In this document: one piece after another, positions 43,703-54,465 of the stretch | Layout of the letters: each line of letters begins with the position of its first letter | Position numbering within the stretch: position 1 is the first letter of the stretch | Origin: Aurantiochytrium sp. KH105 | Lineage: Eukaryota > Sar > Bigyra > Thraustochytrida > Thraustochytriidae | Reading direction: 5' to 3' | NCBI GenBank assembly: GCA_003116975.1 | Contig: BGKB01000021.1 | Coordinates: 974,480-1,038,479 of the forward strand | Length of the DNA stretch: 64,000 bases | Translations under genes and position numbers: made by a program | The notes under the pieces: model-generated | Databases searched by the model: none | Seen by the model: the letters and a program-made list of their open reading frames with translations, nothing else | Told to the model about the DNA's origin: nothing

Positions 43703-46700
43703 TTACAATGGTTTGCACTCGCGGGGACCCGACGTCGCGCCGCTCAGAGGAGATGAACTCGCAAAGGCCGACAGCAACGTGCATGAGCCCTCTTGCAAGA
43801 CGTAATGGACACATGCCGCATCGTTCAAGCACTGCCGCTGACAGTAGCGATAATTCCAACGGGTCGAAAAGCTTCGCAACAGCGTGCCCGTCGCGGTCGT
43901 ATCGTGGTGTCGGCAGAACGAAGTTACGGGTTCATCGCCTGGGCAATCAAAGAAGCCAGAAGTCCACGCATCCTTGTACAGGAGCTCGTGCGTATCCTTT
44001 CGCAAAAGGTTGCAACGTCTCTTCTCTCCCTTGTAATTGTACGCCTGGCATGCCTCGTGCTTTCGGCACTCGTCCTGGCATGCCGTCACCGAATCCACCT
44101 CCCACACGGTCACCAATACGGTCTTACTCGTCGGTCCAATGTATCTGCCCTCCATGGTCGACACTGTGCATGCTTCTGAGTCCGCGCTCGTTGGCGCCAA
44201 TGTCGTTGGCGTCTGCGTCGGTGTCTGCGTTGGAGCCAATGTCGTTGGTGTCTGCGTCGGTGTCTGGGTGGGCGCCAACGTCGTTGGCATCTGCGTCGGT
44301 GTCTGCGTCGGAGCCAATGTCGTTGGCGTCTGCGTCAGTGTCTGCGTCGGAGCCAATGTCGTCGGCGTCTGCGTTGGTGTCTGCGTCAGAGCCAATGTCG
44401 TCGGCGTCTGCGTTGGTGTCTGCGTCGGAGCCAATGTCGTTGGCGTCTGCGTCGGTGTCTGCGTCGGAGCCAATGTCGTTGGTGCACTTGTTGGGTTGAA
44501 CGTTGGCAGCACCACTGCAGAGGAAGGAACACATGTGTCGTAGGCAATCTGCGTGCTGCCCGCCGGATATCCAAATTCCGAGCAGATATCCGTGTCATCA
44601 TATTCCGACTTTTCACAAAAGTTCTCGTTCGTTGCATTAAGCGTGCACCCGCTGGCCTCGATCACAATTCCTCCGCCAGAGACGGTACCGGGGATTCTCG
44701 TCATGTTGTCATGCTCAAAGTAAGAAAGACCAAGATTACCATAGCCAGGAGCTTGGGAAAAGTCGAGGGCATCCCGTTTCTGAGGCGTGAAGCGGACAAA
44801 AAAGAGCCCGCGACTCGCGCTAAAGTAATACTGATCGCCAACGCCGTCGAGCATCTCGCGTAGTGACGTCGCCTTGGTGAATACGTGCTCGCAGGTATTG
44901 TACTTGGGCTTGCACCAAGACACTGCCTCGTACGTGACGCGAAATGTCGTTCCGGCGGGATATGGCATGACAATGATGACGGTGTCGTCCTCGTCAATCT
45001 GAGGCTTGGAAAACTTGGCGCTCACTGGCGAACCAGCGTCAAAGAGGAGAAGCCAGCCCAGTCCGTTGGTAGGACCTGTCACTACGGCGTTGCCGCGGAT
45101 GGGAAGACCCACCTCTGCAGGATCGCCTGCTTGTCCGAGGTGCATGGCCGAGCCAATGCGAGGGCAAGGCGTTGAGCCAACATTCATGCAAATGTTGTTG
45201 GCTGCGAACTGAGCCTGCACTTCCGGATCCACCACGGCCGTAAAGCTTCCTACGCCCCGTCGTTGACCCGATGCGGGTGCCAGTCGGTCGCAATTGTACC
45301 ACATGCCCTCTTGCGTGCAATTGTCGTCGAGGCGCCACCACTCGACGCCATCACGCGCAGCGCCAATGAGCTTGGGTCCACTCGAGCCGTCCTCGACACC
45401 GCCGAAAGCAGTGCCGTCGTCATCCACCCAGTTGGCCAAAGCACCGCTCACCGAAAGGAGACTCTGAGACGAGGGCATCACCAGGGCCTCGCGGTCTACA
45501 TTCTCGTACTTGACGCGTCGTGAGCTCTGCATCAGACCTGGCACATATCTGTCCGAGTGTGTGAGAAAGCGCCACACGGGGTAGTTCTTTTTGGCATTTC
45601 CGCAATTACGAAAGGTGATGCCGTCAATCAGATGTGCCTGCAGCGTGTCGTACCACTCGAAACCCACGTGCTTTCCTAGGTGCCAGAGCTTTTCGTAGTA
45701 GTGCGAGCTCGGTTTCTCTGGTACAAAGCCCGACGAAGTACGGCACTCGGTCAGCATGTTGTGCACATAGTGCGAGCCAATGATGGCTGCGGCGCGCATG
45801 GTGTCATGCGCCTCAAAGGCATCGATGCTTCCTCGAGCGCCCCAGTTGTTGATTCCAATGTTGCTCAGGAAAATTTTAGTATTGTTCATGACCAGAGGGC
45901 ATTTGACGAGCGAGCCGTCTGCTGTGGTGCACTTTGTGTCGCGGCCTGAGACGATGCGGCCCGGATTGTACGAGAGCGCGCTCGAATCTGCGCTCGGGTG
46001 CCACAACTGACCACCAACGTAAATGCACGACTGAAAAACCCACCACGACGACCCTACGGAGTGGCAGCTGTTGCCCTCAAAAGCAAGAAAGGGAAGCGAG
46101 TGAGGCACGTCACGACCTGAGCGCGTCTGCGCGTCGCGAAACACCATGATGGGCTTGGGCAGTCGCACCACCGCAAAACCCGCGTAACCTCCCGAAGCGG
46201 CGTTGCCAATGTACGAGTTGTATGCATTGGTAATGTAAAAGGGTGACGCGGTGGTGTCCGCAGGCTGGGTGAGATTTTCGTAGCTCGAAATGGCCGACAT
46301 CTTTTGTGCGTAGGCCGTTCGCGGGTACTCCATGAAATGCACATGGCTACCTAGATTGAACGCGACCGTATTGTTCTCTTCAACGCCGTCCTCGCCACTG
46401 TAAAAGCAGTGCCCGATGGCATCGTAGGCGACGTTGTCCTGTACAAGCGTGTTGTGCGTTCCATGGATGGTGGCGCAGCGGTAGAATGTATGGTGCATGC
46501 TCGAGTGTTTGAGGTACGAGCGAAAGCCACCCTCGCCAATCACATGCACGTGCCACGGATAGCGCGCGAGCACATTAGTCTGACCCATGCGGTAAAGCTC
46601 GACGCCCTCGAAACGAGTCGTGGCATTCGGGCCCATGGCAATCGTGTGCCCGCCATAGCCCGTCAGCCACTTGTGCTCGCACGGGTACGTGCCGAACTTG

Positions 46701-47653
46701 TCGTGCTCGCACACATCGTTGTCCGTATCCGTGGGCTCGGACGTCTCGTCGCCTTGAATGACAATGTTGCGCGAAAGAAGACCCACCTCGCCCTGATACT
46801 CGGGGCCGCCATAGTGCGTGTATGCAAGAGCCTCGGTGAGCGTGATGCGCGAAAATTCGCCATTTACCTGCACGTCTGCAATCTTGCGCACCTCGTTGCG
46901 ATGCCAGTCGCGAGAGTCCTTGATTTCTGTTCCCGTGAGTACGAGGCGTTGGCCAGCACGCCAATTCACACGATGCTGAAGGTAAATTTGCGTGTCTCCT
47001 GCCGCGGCCGTGGCGGCCAGTCGTGTCCAGGTCGGATGAAAAATGCTGCCGTGAATGTCGAGGGTGCCCGTGCCAACCGCGGCGATGCCCTTGTACCAGG
47101 CTGGGGCGGGGAGGCTGTCGGGGCGATCGCCGTGCAAAGTGATGACAATGTCGCTGTGCAGACGGCAGGATTCAGAGCCGAGGGTGAGCTTGCCCTCGAC
47201 CTGCATGCCGGTGGTGTTGAAGAAGATGTCTTCGTCCGCAAAGATGAGCTCTGAAGATGCTGGGATGGTGATCTTGCCATGGACGGTATCTGCGGAAACG
47301 GAGCAACCGCCAAGAAGGACGCGCGTGTCTTCGGGGAGCACGACATCTTCGCCGTCGCCAGGGACGACACCCGAGGTCCAGGTTGCGGCGTCTTCCCAGG
47401 CGAGAAGGCCTGACTGGTCGTATGGGCAGTCAACTTGGTCGTCGAAGCCATCGGGAGGGGTATTGGGCGTGTATTGAAGAGTCACGACCTCGGTGGCGGC
47501 GGCCATGCTGATGAGGCCGGATGTGGTGAAACCGCCATCGGCTGGGTACGCGGGTGGCGTGGTGGTCGACGTGACAGAGCACGCTTGGCCTTGCACATCC
47601 TGGCCGAGCAAAGTTATACATGCTAGAGAAAGCAAAGCGCTGTGGTGTTTCAT
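43703..47653 (-). CDS. Secreted G8-domain/parallel-beta-helix protein with Thr/Pro linker and two PAN-like domains, paralogue 2
   Basis: A 1316-residue product starting MKHHSALLSLACITLLGQDV, a signal peptide. The open frame extends 228 codons upstream, but that part does not look like protein. The order is G8 (LLAWEDAATWTSGVVPGDGE), beta-helix with RYPWHVHVIGEGG and SSMHHTFYRCATIHGTHNTL, a Thr/Pro linker near residues 1056-1154, and two PAN/Apple-like modules (CQDECRKHEACQAYNYKG, CNLLRKD; CQRQCLNDAACVHY, CTLLSAF). The linker consists of about 7.5 copies of the 13-mer PTTLAPTQTPTQT, is probably O-glycosylated, and is absent from paralogue 1. The Cys residues and beta-helix motifs are shared by the paralogues. 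It is likely extracellular, with an inferred role in glycan binding or processing. The two genes lie on the same strand with the FNT gene and the repeat region between them. Confidence 0.88.
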   Translation of the reverse strand: MKHHSALLSLACITLLGQDVQGQACSVTSTTTPPAYPADGGFTTSGLISMAAATEVVTLQYTPNTPPDGFDDQVDCPYDQSGLLAWEDAATWTSGVVPGDGEDVVLPEDTRVLLGGCSVSADTVHGKITIPASSELIFADEDIFFNTTGMQVEGKLTLGSESCRLHSDIVITLHGDRPDSLPAPAWYKGIAAVGTGTLDIHGSIFHPTWTRLAATAAAGDTQIYLQHRVNWRAGQRLVLTGTEIKDSRDWHRNEVRKIADVQVNGEFSRITLTEALAYTHYGGPEYQGEVGLLSRNIVIQGDETSEPTDTDNDVCEHDKFGTYPCEHKWLTGYGGHTIAMGPNATTRFEGVELYRMGQTNVLARYPWHVHVIGEGGFRSYLKHSSMHHTFYRCATIHGTHNTLVQDNVAYDAIGHCFYSGEDGVEENNTVAFNLGSHVHFMEYPRTAYAQKMSAISSYENLTQPADTTASPFYITNAYNSYIGNAASGGYAGFAVVRLPKPIMVFRDAQTRSGRDVPHSLPFLAFEGNSCHSVGSSWWVFQSCIYVGGQLWHPSADSSALSYNPGRIVSGRDTKCTTADGSLVKCPLVMNNTKIFLSNIGINNWGARGSIDAFEAHDTMRAAAIIGSHYVHNMLTECRTSSGFVPEKPSSHYYEKLWHLGKHVGFEWYDTLQAHLIDGITFRNCGNAKKNYPVWRFLTHSDRYVPGLMQSSRRVKYENVDREALVMPSSQSLLSVSGALANWVDDDGTAFGGVEDGSSGPKLIGAARDGVEWWRLDDNCTQEGMWYNCDRLAPASGQRRGVGSFTAVVDPEVQAQFAANNICMNVGSTPCPRIGSAMHLGQAGDPAEVGLPIRGNAVVTGPTNGLGWLLLFDAGSPVSAKFSKPQIDEDDTVIIVMPYPAGTTFRVTYEAVSWCKPKYNTCEHVFTKATSLREMLDGVGDQYYFSASRGLFFVRFTPQKRDALDFSQAPGYGNLGLSYFEHDNMTRIPGTVSGGGIVIEASGCTLNATNENFCEKSEYDDTDICSEFGYPAGSTQIAYDTCVPSSAVVLPTFNPTSAPTTLAPTQTPTQTPTTLAPTQTPTQTPTTLALTQTPTQTPTTLAPTQTLTQTPTTLAPTQTPTQMPTTLAPTQTPTQTPTTLAPTQTPTQTPTTLAPTSADSEACTVSTMEGRYIGPTSKTVLVTVWEVDSVTACQDECRKHEACQAYNYKGEKRRCNLLRKDTHELLYKDAWTSGFFDCPGDEPVTSFCRHHDTTATGTLLRSFSTRWNYRYCQRQCLNDAACVHYVLQEGSCTLLSAFASSSPLSGATSGPRECKPL
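44190..44487. repeat. 39-bp coding minisatellite (Thr/Pro linker)
   Basis: About 7.5 tandem copies of a 39-bp unit containing GCCAATGTCGTTGGCGTCTG on the + strand. They encode PTTLAPTQTPTQT, with single-residue variants (L for P, M for T) in some copies. Confidence 0.92.
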
Positions 47654-49650
47654 GATTTTTTTGTTCAGGTTTCGAAATTGTTGAGATCGAGAGTTCAGGT
47701 TTTGCTTGCCAGCTCGCTTGCTCACTTGCCTGCGTGCTTTGGCGTAGCAGACAATTATCTTTCGGCCCTGTACGGAAGCGAGCGGCCTCCGCGCGCAAAG
47801 CACAGCAAGGCCGAGCAGAGCAGGCTCATTGTGGCGCAGAGCCTGAAGAGCGCTCGGGACAAAAGAAACGCCATTAATTTGTTTGCGAGGTGCGGCGAAC
47901 AGCTGGCGCGGACGTGTATATCGCCTCGCCAGGACTCTACGCCGGCTCCCGCGCCGTCGCGCGCCCCGACACCCAAAGACGGACAGATACAAGAGAAAAA
48001 AAAATTGAAGAAAAAAAGATATGTAGTACAAGGACGTCCCTCTCCGCCCGCCATTGCCACAGCCAGCAGCAGGCCGCAGCGCCGGCTCAACGGATAGCCT
48101 GACGTGCATGCACTCTTCACGCATGTACACGCAGCAGTCCCTGTGGGAGCGCCGCGGACCCGCCACATGGCTGGCATGGCTGAAGGCAGCTAGAGCCAGC
48201 TGGAGCTGGAGCTGGCTGCTACAGGTCGTAGAGGGCAGCTGCAGGTCGCTGTCGCGCGCCATGGAGAGGCACGAATAATTGCTCGATCGAGGTACCGTGT
48301 CCGCGCTTTGGTCACAGCTTGTGGTCCGAAGTAACATGACGTGCCAGTGGAGCGCACTCTCTCTTCACTCCTCGACGCATGCGAGACGCGAGGTCGCCGT
48401 GCACGATTCTACGAGCTTACGCCGGAGCCTGGCCTGCGCGAGACCGCCGGCGACGAGACCTCGAGATCGCTGCTGCACAGCCTGAGGGCGAGAACCTCGA
48501 GAACTGCCACGGGCAGCAGTGCACGCGCGAGGCTTACCGCACGTCCGCGCAAGCCCGGCCAGGCGGCGGCCAACACCCCAAGGCGGCCCGCCACGCCACG
48601 CCACACCACGCCACGCCACGCCGCCCGCCGCCATCGCCCACGCCATCGTCCACGCCCAGCAGCAATTTGCGTTGCGCAGAATGCGTTGCGCAGCCGGAGC
48701 AACGGAGCTTCGTTTTACAGCGACTTTTGAGAAAGAGGAAAAACCGGCGCGCATAGGGGGCACGTACACTTTCGGCTGTTCGCGTGCAGCGCACTGGAGC
48801 GTTTGTAAAAATAAAAGGAAGGTGAATCCTTGGCCTGAGAGTACGCGCGTGCGTTGCATGGAGCGCGGCTGCAAATGTAAATGGTCGTCCTCTTTTTCTC
48901 ACTCTACATTACTTCCGACGTGTTCAACGCCGTACGAAGCGGGAAGCCAGGGTATATATGCACGCTCGAGGGCAGCTTGATAACAGGAGTCATGGCTTCC
49001 CGCAAAAGCTGTTCAAATTTGACAGGAGCAGGCTTGAGAATCAAAGGGGCAGGCAGATACGCGAACTCTATTCAACGAAGATTTTTTACCTTTGCCGTAA
49101 TCTGCAGTACATTCGCTCATTCGCAGCATAAGGTTCTTCCGGTCTTACTTTCGATTGTTTCACTACCACTACCCCCATCCGAACTTTCTCTCAGCTCCAG
49201 CTTCAATACGTTTTCTTTTTCTTTCTTTTTCTTAAACGGAAGCCCTCATTGTCGTGTGGAATCCTGCAGAGATCATCCAAAAACCGAAGCGCTCGGTGTA
49301 TGCGCCACAATCTGCATGTGACTTAGGCCTATCAAGTATTCTAGGCCAAGCTCAGCGCCTCCCCCATCGATAAGATCGTGCTCAAGCAAAAAAAGAAAAA
49401 AAAGAAAAACATTCAACACCGGGACCTCGCGTGCAGTCCCCTATCACACTACTAACCCGACCCTACGTGACTTTTCTGCTCAGTGCGAATGAGATGAGGA
49501 GTTGCCCACGTGGTATGATCGAATGTACTCGACATGAGGAATCTGGTTCATATATAGAATTGTGGAAGTATTTGCTGGTTGTATGGAGCGCGAAATCTGA
49601 GCAGATGCAAAGCCCTCCACAAGTTTTTGAGAAAAAACTTGCCCTCTACG
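47654..49650. other. Intergenic region, 5' flank of G8 paralogue 2
   Basis: About 2 kb. Near 48595-48640 there is a CCACG/CCACA repeat and near 48190-48220 an AGCTGG repeat. Short open frames exist on both strands (for example 48881-49321 +), but none has a recognisable motif. It probably carries the promoter of the G8 gene and the 3' UTR of the FG-GAP gene. Confidence 0.45.
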
Positions 49651-52600
49651 TCACGTTTTGGTGATGGGGCCGGCCTTGAGTGAGAGGACATCGCTATCGA
49701 CGTGTGATGCATCGTCAACGGCGTCCTCTGCTTCTTCTTCTTCTTCTTCTTGCTGCCGGACGAAGCTATGAGCGTTGAGAGTACGACTTGACGAAGGTGC
49801 CTGCTGCTGTACATTGGGACTGTTGGGCGGCGCTACCGGGATATAATCACACTCGCTCAGCTCGAGGTCCAACTCGTCTTCGCTCAGCTCTAGATCCCAG
49901 GAGGGCAGCTTTTCGGTTTCTGGGTCTTGGGATGAACCCTTGGCGTCTTCAGCAAAAGAGGACGAATGACCCGTCCCCGTCACGCTCACAAAAGCACCAC
50001 GATATCCACCCCAAAGCGCCAAACCGACAAAAGCGACGAGCTCAATGGAGCAGATCCAGACCACCACAGAAGCTGTTTCTGACGCGATGCTTACTTTCGT
50101 CAGCGAGTTCACACCAAGTGCCAGGACGACCAACAGCGTCTGCGAGACAATCTCAAACACCTCATCGTCCTCGCGTGTATACGGTTTGGCGTAAAGGAGA
50201 ACGCAAAGATAGAGAACGCTGGAGGCAATGAGATAATTTGATGCCAAACGAAAACTCGCCAAGAGCATGAGCAGGAAACCCGAAGTTAGCATTAGGCGCC
50301 GAATCAGCTCGATGCAGGCGTACCAGCCATGGCCTGGCTTGTATCTGTGCTGCACGACTTGTGCTGCCACGACAAGCATTCCGCGCACACCCTGCTCGGG
50401 TGTTCGCGAGCCCTTGAAGGTACGTTGAAATGATATGCCGGAGGCCAAGAGCGCCACTACCCCAACTGGGTACACACAGATCATGACACCCGCGTACATA
50501 CGCATCACCTTGCTTAGGTCATCGTCGAAATCGATTGCAGGGTCCTGTTGAAGTATGCGGTATGGCGACAGGTCAGGATTGCCGGCTGCGTCCTGCTCGT
50601 AATGCGTGATGGAGTCGTACACGAAGACGGACAGAATGGTCGCCGAAACTCCAGGATAAATAAGCACAATGATCTCCGTGAAGACGTTGATGGCGAGATC
50701 GCGGGAGACGGTAGCGTCGGGGGGAGCCATCAATCGGCACAGCATGACAGCACCCACAAGCACCATGGCAAGCAGCAACGGCCATAGTGTGATCACAATG
50801 ACCGTCACGTATTGGTTGATGTGTACAGCGCATCCTAGGGAGAAAAGATTGAGAAGAGCTCCAAACTTGCCATTGAGGAAAACCTCGACCGCCGACCCGT
50901 TTGAGCCGATGATACCGACAATCGAGCCAACCCCAAGGACAATTTGCGCAAATTTGAGTAAGATGAGAGCTTTCCCTTGCGCTGATGACATGTAGCGTTG
51001 CAGACGAGATCCGGACTCGTTAGGGAGGGCTCGCATCGTCATACACATCTTGATCACATGTGTGACGCAGCTGCAATGGTTTGCTGGCAGTGAACATCGC
51101 GAGGCGGTCCTTTGGCGCATGAGTGGTCCAGCGACAACAAAACCCGCTGGCGCAACTGTCAATATAAGCATGATCACCGCCCAGACTGCTGCCTTGGACG
51201 TGTCCCCACTTCGACGAGCAGGTGTGCACTCTTCGCAGCGAAAAGATCCATTGAGCGCAAAACCATTGATACAACTTGCGCACATTGTCCCGGTGTGGTG
51301 AGGCGAACAGTACAGGTCAGACGTAGAAGGTTCAGAGGCTAATTTTCGCGTGTCCGGGGAGCCCGCTGGCTCGCAAAAGGCAGCCTTGGGGCACGCGCGA
51401 ACGTCGAGGCTTGTGTTTGCGATACGCCAAAATTCTGGCTTAATGAGCAGCGTCTGAACCGTGAGACCTTCACGGCTGCAGTCAGCGCCTAGACTGAGCT
51501 TTTCTAAACTACTGCAGGCGATCGCAGCGGTTGCGTTCTCGCTGACAACGGCGCCGGGCCCTGCCAAGCAATCGCTCAGCCAAATCGTTCCTGTTGATGC
51601 CGTCAAAGGGCGGTCCTCAGGGCATGGGAAGCATGTGACTTCCGTGACATCTGAACGATAGCGACCTTGATCGCAAGGATTGCATATTTGCGTTTCCATA
51701 TCACGTTCAGTACCAAGTGCGCATTGTTCTGGCTCACATTCGGACTGGCCTGCGAAAAAGGTGTAATTACCTGGTGGACATGTGTCGCAGGCGTGGAGAC
51801 CGCTCGAAGGCTTGTATTCGCCAATTGCGCAGGGCTCGCACAAATCTGTGTCTGCATTGTACCCAGCTCCTGGAGGGCAGGTGCACTCAAAAGAATTTGA
51901 CATGACGAACGAAGACAGGCACACGCAATCCTCTATGGTTGGATACAAAGGGAAAATGTATGCGTCTGGCGCCAATCTGGTCGTAGATCGATCCGGACAG
52001 ATGTTCTCGCAGAGCTGACCGTAGCGTCCAGGAGCGCACTGTTCGCAGGCATTACCTTGGTATTGGGTCGAGCAAAGACAGATTCCAGGATTGAGCTGCG
52101 GACTGGATAAGCCTTGAATGTAAGCTGCGAAGTTTGCAACCTGGGCAATGTCCTTCTGACTCCCCGTCACGCATTGACCCCTACCTCCTGCGCAGTGAGA
52201 TGCACATTCACGGGCAACGTCGACGAGTGGCACGTACTTTGTTTTATTGGACCTTTGATGCAACGTCTGCACGACGAAATCGGTATCGCCGTCCTCATCA
52301 AAGTCAGCTGCAAAAAGGCCAGTCAAAGAGTAGCTCCTGCGGTATAATTCAGAGACAGAAAGCACCTCGCCAGCGTTTATAAACGTTGAGCCATCTGTGT
52401 TCTCGAAGATGTGCACAATCCATGATGAAATCACCACTGCATCCTCGTCGCCATCTCCGTCGAGGTCCGCGAAAGCGCAAGCTTGTAAGTTAGGGGGCCA
52501 ATCCAGGGCGAGACTTGCCAGCTCAAAAGCCCCGAAAGAGCCGTTTGCTTCGGTATTTTGGACAAATCCGCGTGGTGGGCAATCTTCAATTTTAAAAAGT

Positions 52601-54465
52601 GCGTGGAGCTTATTTGGAACAGGTCGTACGAATATGACCTCCTGAACGTCTTTCTCATCGCGTAAAACGTTATGAAGATATCCGCTGTCTGAAACTGTCT
52701 TGCACATCTCTTCAAATTCTTCAAGATCTGAAAATGGGTCGTCATCATCTTCAACCTGCTCAAAAAGGCCGTCTCGATTCTCTAGCACACGCGCCAGCGA
52801 AGCACCTTTTTCGGCAGGGATGCCATAGATGATCATGTCCAGGTCGCCATCTGGGTCTTTGTCGAGGTCCACGAAAGCCACTGCCTTGACTTCTTGAAGA
52901 CTCTCTGATATTTCGAAAGTTGTTGCTGGTGCTTTCGAAGAGGGAGGAGTCTTGGTAATATGGACCCACCCACGGTTTCCATCATTGCGAATGTAATCGA
53001 TCGCACCATGCGTCAGGTTGAGCATACTCACGCAAAGCACGCCCATGTCCCCATCGTTGTCAAAGTCAGCAAAATTCCTAAAGTCACTTGAATCGCAATT
53101 TTCGAGTCCCATGGGCTGAAGGTATTCGCTTTCATCACTAAGAACATAAGAAGCTTTGTCCTCGGTGAGACGGCGAAAGTACCACGTGTCTCTATTACTT
53201 CGAACAAAAATGTCATCAGTGCCTGTCTCAAGAAGATCGGTAGCTATGAAGGATGTAGCACAAGGCGCATTTGTACAAGCCAAGAAATTGGATACCCAAA
53301 AGTCTCTGTTTGGCGTACCATACGGGGTGAATGCGGGCCAGCTGGCATTTCCTGCGTTTCGTAGAGCGTCAATTCCATTCTCATGTAGAAACAACAGGTC
53401 CATGAGGTCATCCCCATCAAGGTCGTTCAACGCAATGTCGAGAGCGTACAAATCTGTTTGAAAGATGAATCCTTGTATCCAGCTTGGTTTTTGGCTGGTT
53501 CCTATATTCGGCCAAAACTGGAGCTCGCCCGAGGCAAGCAAAACGACTAAATCTTTCCGTCCGTCGCCGGTCAGATCGAACACCTGAGCACGCACAATCT
53601 CGTCAATACCCGTTGAGTTTGCCTTGACTCCAAGACCACGGAGAATGATGTCTGCCATTTTCTGGTCATAGAGGAAGAGAGGCTGATAGTAATCAAATGC
53701 CTCCGATGAATCAAAATTGAAAACGCGCAATACGTTTGTGGATCCAACTGAGCAGGGCATGATCCAGTCTGCGACTCCGTCGCCATCCACGTCTGTAACA
53801 AAGTGCTTATCTGCGCAATGGGCGACCTCTTCATCATTAACATACTGTACTTGCACGGACCGTTTATACGCGCCGAACGATGCATTTAGTACATACTGGC
53901 GAACTTGCGCATAGTCGTCTGCATGAAGATCGACCTGAAAGACTTCATTCGGGCTAGTACCCATTGTCAGCTCCCCCCAGAATTCGAAGTTTGAATATAT
54001 GCCTCCGTATCCATTACCATTCCTGCGAAGCGCCTTATACCGCAATTCATCGAGCATGTCGGTTTCCGTCTCGGCAAAATGTATTCCACCTTGCAAACGG
54101 CACGCGCCCTGCGCGCTGCCGCTCACGTGGCCGTCATAACAGTCGCCGCAAGGCAGCATGCCGTTACCGTTCTTGCGGTGGAGCGCGGCGCAGTCGGGCG
54201 CAGGGCTCGCGCACTCGTTCTCCGCGGTGCACGTCCAGTCTTTGCTCACGGGCTCAAACACGGTGCCGTCTTTTTCGTGGCAGCGGTCCAGGAGCGGCGC
54301 ATCGTCTTGGCCGCAGTCCGGGTCGCGCTCGCCGCAGCCGCAGTCGCAGCCGTCTCCGCTCCCGCGCCGCGCCTCGTCGCAGGTCCACGTCGCCGCCGAG
54401 CGCGCGGCGAGCAGCGCGGCGAGCAGCGCGGGCGCGAGCACGCGCAGGCTCGCGCGCGTCCGCAT
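49651..54465 (-). CDS. Large surface protein: FG-GAP/VCBS propeller, EGF and GCC2/GCC3-like Cys region, about nine TM helices
   Basis: A 1604-residue product starting MRTRASLRVLAPALLAALLA, a signal peptide. The frame is open for 353 codons further 5' but that part is Arg/Pro/Ala-rich. Residues 28-120 are Cys-rich. Residues about 215-730 hold at least seven FG-GAP-like calcium loops (DVDGDGVADW, DLTGDGRKDL, DLDGDDLMDL, DFDNDGDMGV, DLDGDGDEDA, DFDEDGDTDF), indicating an integrin-type propeller. An EGF-like part (CLCSTQYQGNACEQCAPGRY) and Cys-rich ephrin-receptor-like repeats (CDTCPPGNYTFFAGQSEC, CNPCDQGRYRSDVTEVTC) run to about 950. From about 1092 to 1480 lie eight or nine hydrophobic helices, including WYACIELIRRLMLTSGFLLM and ASSVLYLCVLLYAKPYTRED, the C-terminal membrane module seen in large TRP-like or receptor-like proteins of protists. 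The cytosolic tail is acidic (LELSEDELDLELSECDY, poly-Glu). Adhesion or sensing is inferred. Confidence 0.85.
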   Translation of the reverse strand: MRTRASLRVLAPALLAALLAARSAATWTCDEARRGSGDGCDCGCGERDPDCGQDDAPLLDRCHEKDGTVFEPVSKDWTCTAENECASPAPDCAALHRKNGNGMLPCGDCYDGHVSGSAQGACRLQGGIHFAETETDMLDELRYKALRRNGNGYGGIYSNFEFWGELTMGTSPNEVFQVDLHADDYAQVRQYVLNASFGAYKRSVQVQYVNDEEVAHCADKHFVTDVDGDGVADWIMPCSVGSTNVLRVFNFDSSEAFDYYQPLFLYDQKMADIILRGLGVKANSTGIDEIVRAQVFDLTGDGRKDLVVLLASGELQFWPNIGTSQKPSWIQGFIFQTDLYALDIALNDLDGDDLMDLLFLHENGIDALRNAGNASWPAFTPYGTPNRDFWVSNFLACTNAPCATSFIATDLLETGTDDIFVRSNRDTWYFRRLTEDKASYVLSDESEYLQPMGLENCDSSDFRNFADFDNDGDMGVLCVSMLNLTHGAIDYIRNDGNRGWVHITKTPPSSKAPATTFEISESLQEVKAVAFVDLDKDPDGDLDMIIYGIPAEKGASLARVLENRDGLFEQVEDDDDPFSDLEEFEEMCKTVSDSGYLHNVLRDEKDVQEVIFVRPVPNKLHALFKIEDCPPRGFVQNTEANGSFGAFELASLALDWPPNLQACAFADLDGDGDEDAVVISSWIVHIFENTDGSTFINAGEVLSVSELYRRSYSLTGLFAADFDEDGDTDFVVQTLHQRSNKTKYVPLVDVARECASHCAGGRGQCVTGSQKDIAQVANFAAYIQGLSSPQLNPGICLCSTQYQGNACEQCAPGRYGQLCENICPDRSTTRLAPDAYIFPLYPTIEDCVCLSSFVMSNSFECTCPPGAGYNADTDLCEPCAIGEYKPSSGLHACDTCPPGNYTFFAGQSECEPEQCALGTERDMETQICNPCDQGRYRSDVTEVTCFPCPEDRPLTASTGTIWLSDCLAGPGAVVSENATAAIACSSLEKLSLGADCSREGLTVQTLLIKPEFWRIANTSLDVRACPKAAFCEPAGSPDTRKLASEPSTSDLYCSPHHTGTMCASCINGFALNGSFRCEECTPARRSGDTSKAAVWAVIMLILTVAPAGFVVAGPLMRQRTASRCSLPANHCSCVTHVIKMCMTMRALPNESGSRLQRYMSSAQGKALILLKFAQIVLGVGSIVGIIGSNGSAVEVFLNGKFGALLNLFSLGCAVHINQYVTVIVITLWPLLLAMVLVGAVMLCRLMAPPDATVSRDLAINVFTEIIVLIYPGVSATILSVFVYDSITHYEQDAAGNPDLSPYRILQQDPAIDFDDDLSKVMRMYAGVMICVYPVGVVALLASGISFQRTFKGSRTPEQGVRGMLVVAAQVVQHRYKPGHGWYACIELIRRLMLTSGFLLMLLASFRLASNYLIASSVLYLCVLLYAKPYTREDDEVFEIVSQTLLVVLALGVNSLTKVSIASETASVVVWICSIELVAFVGLALWGGYRGAFVSVTGTGHSSSFAEDAKGSSQDPETEKLPSWDLELSEDELDLELSECDYIPVAPPNSPNVQQQAPSSSRTLNAHSFVRQQEEEEEEAEDAVDDASHVDSDVLSLKAGPITKT

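Noticed and set aside
47654-48337. 228-codon N-terminal extension of G8 paralogue 2
   Set aside because: It precedes a good signal peptide and shows no similarity to paralogue 1, whose signal peptide starts the protein.
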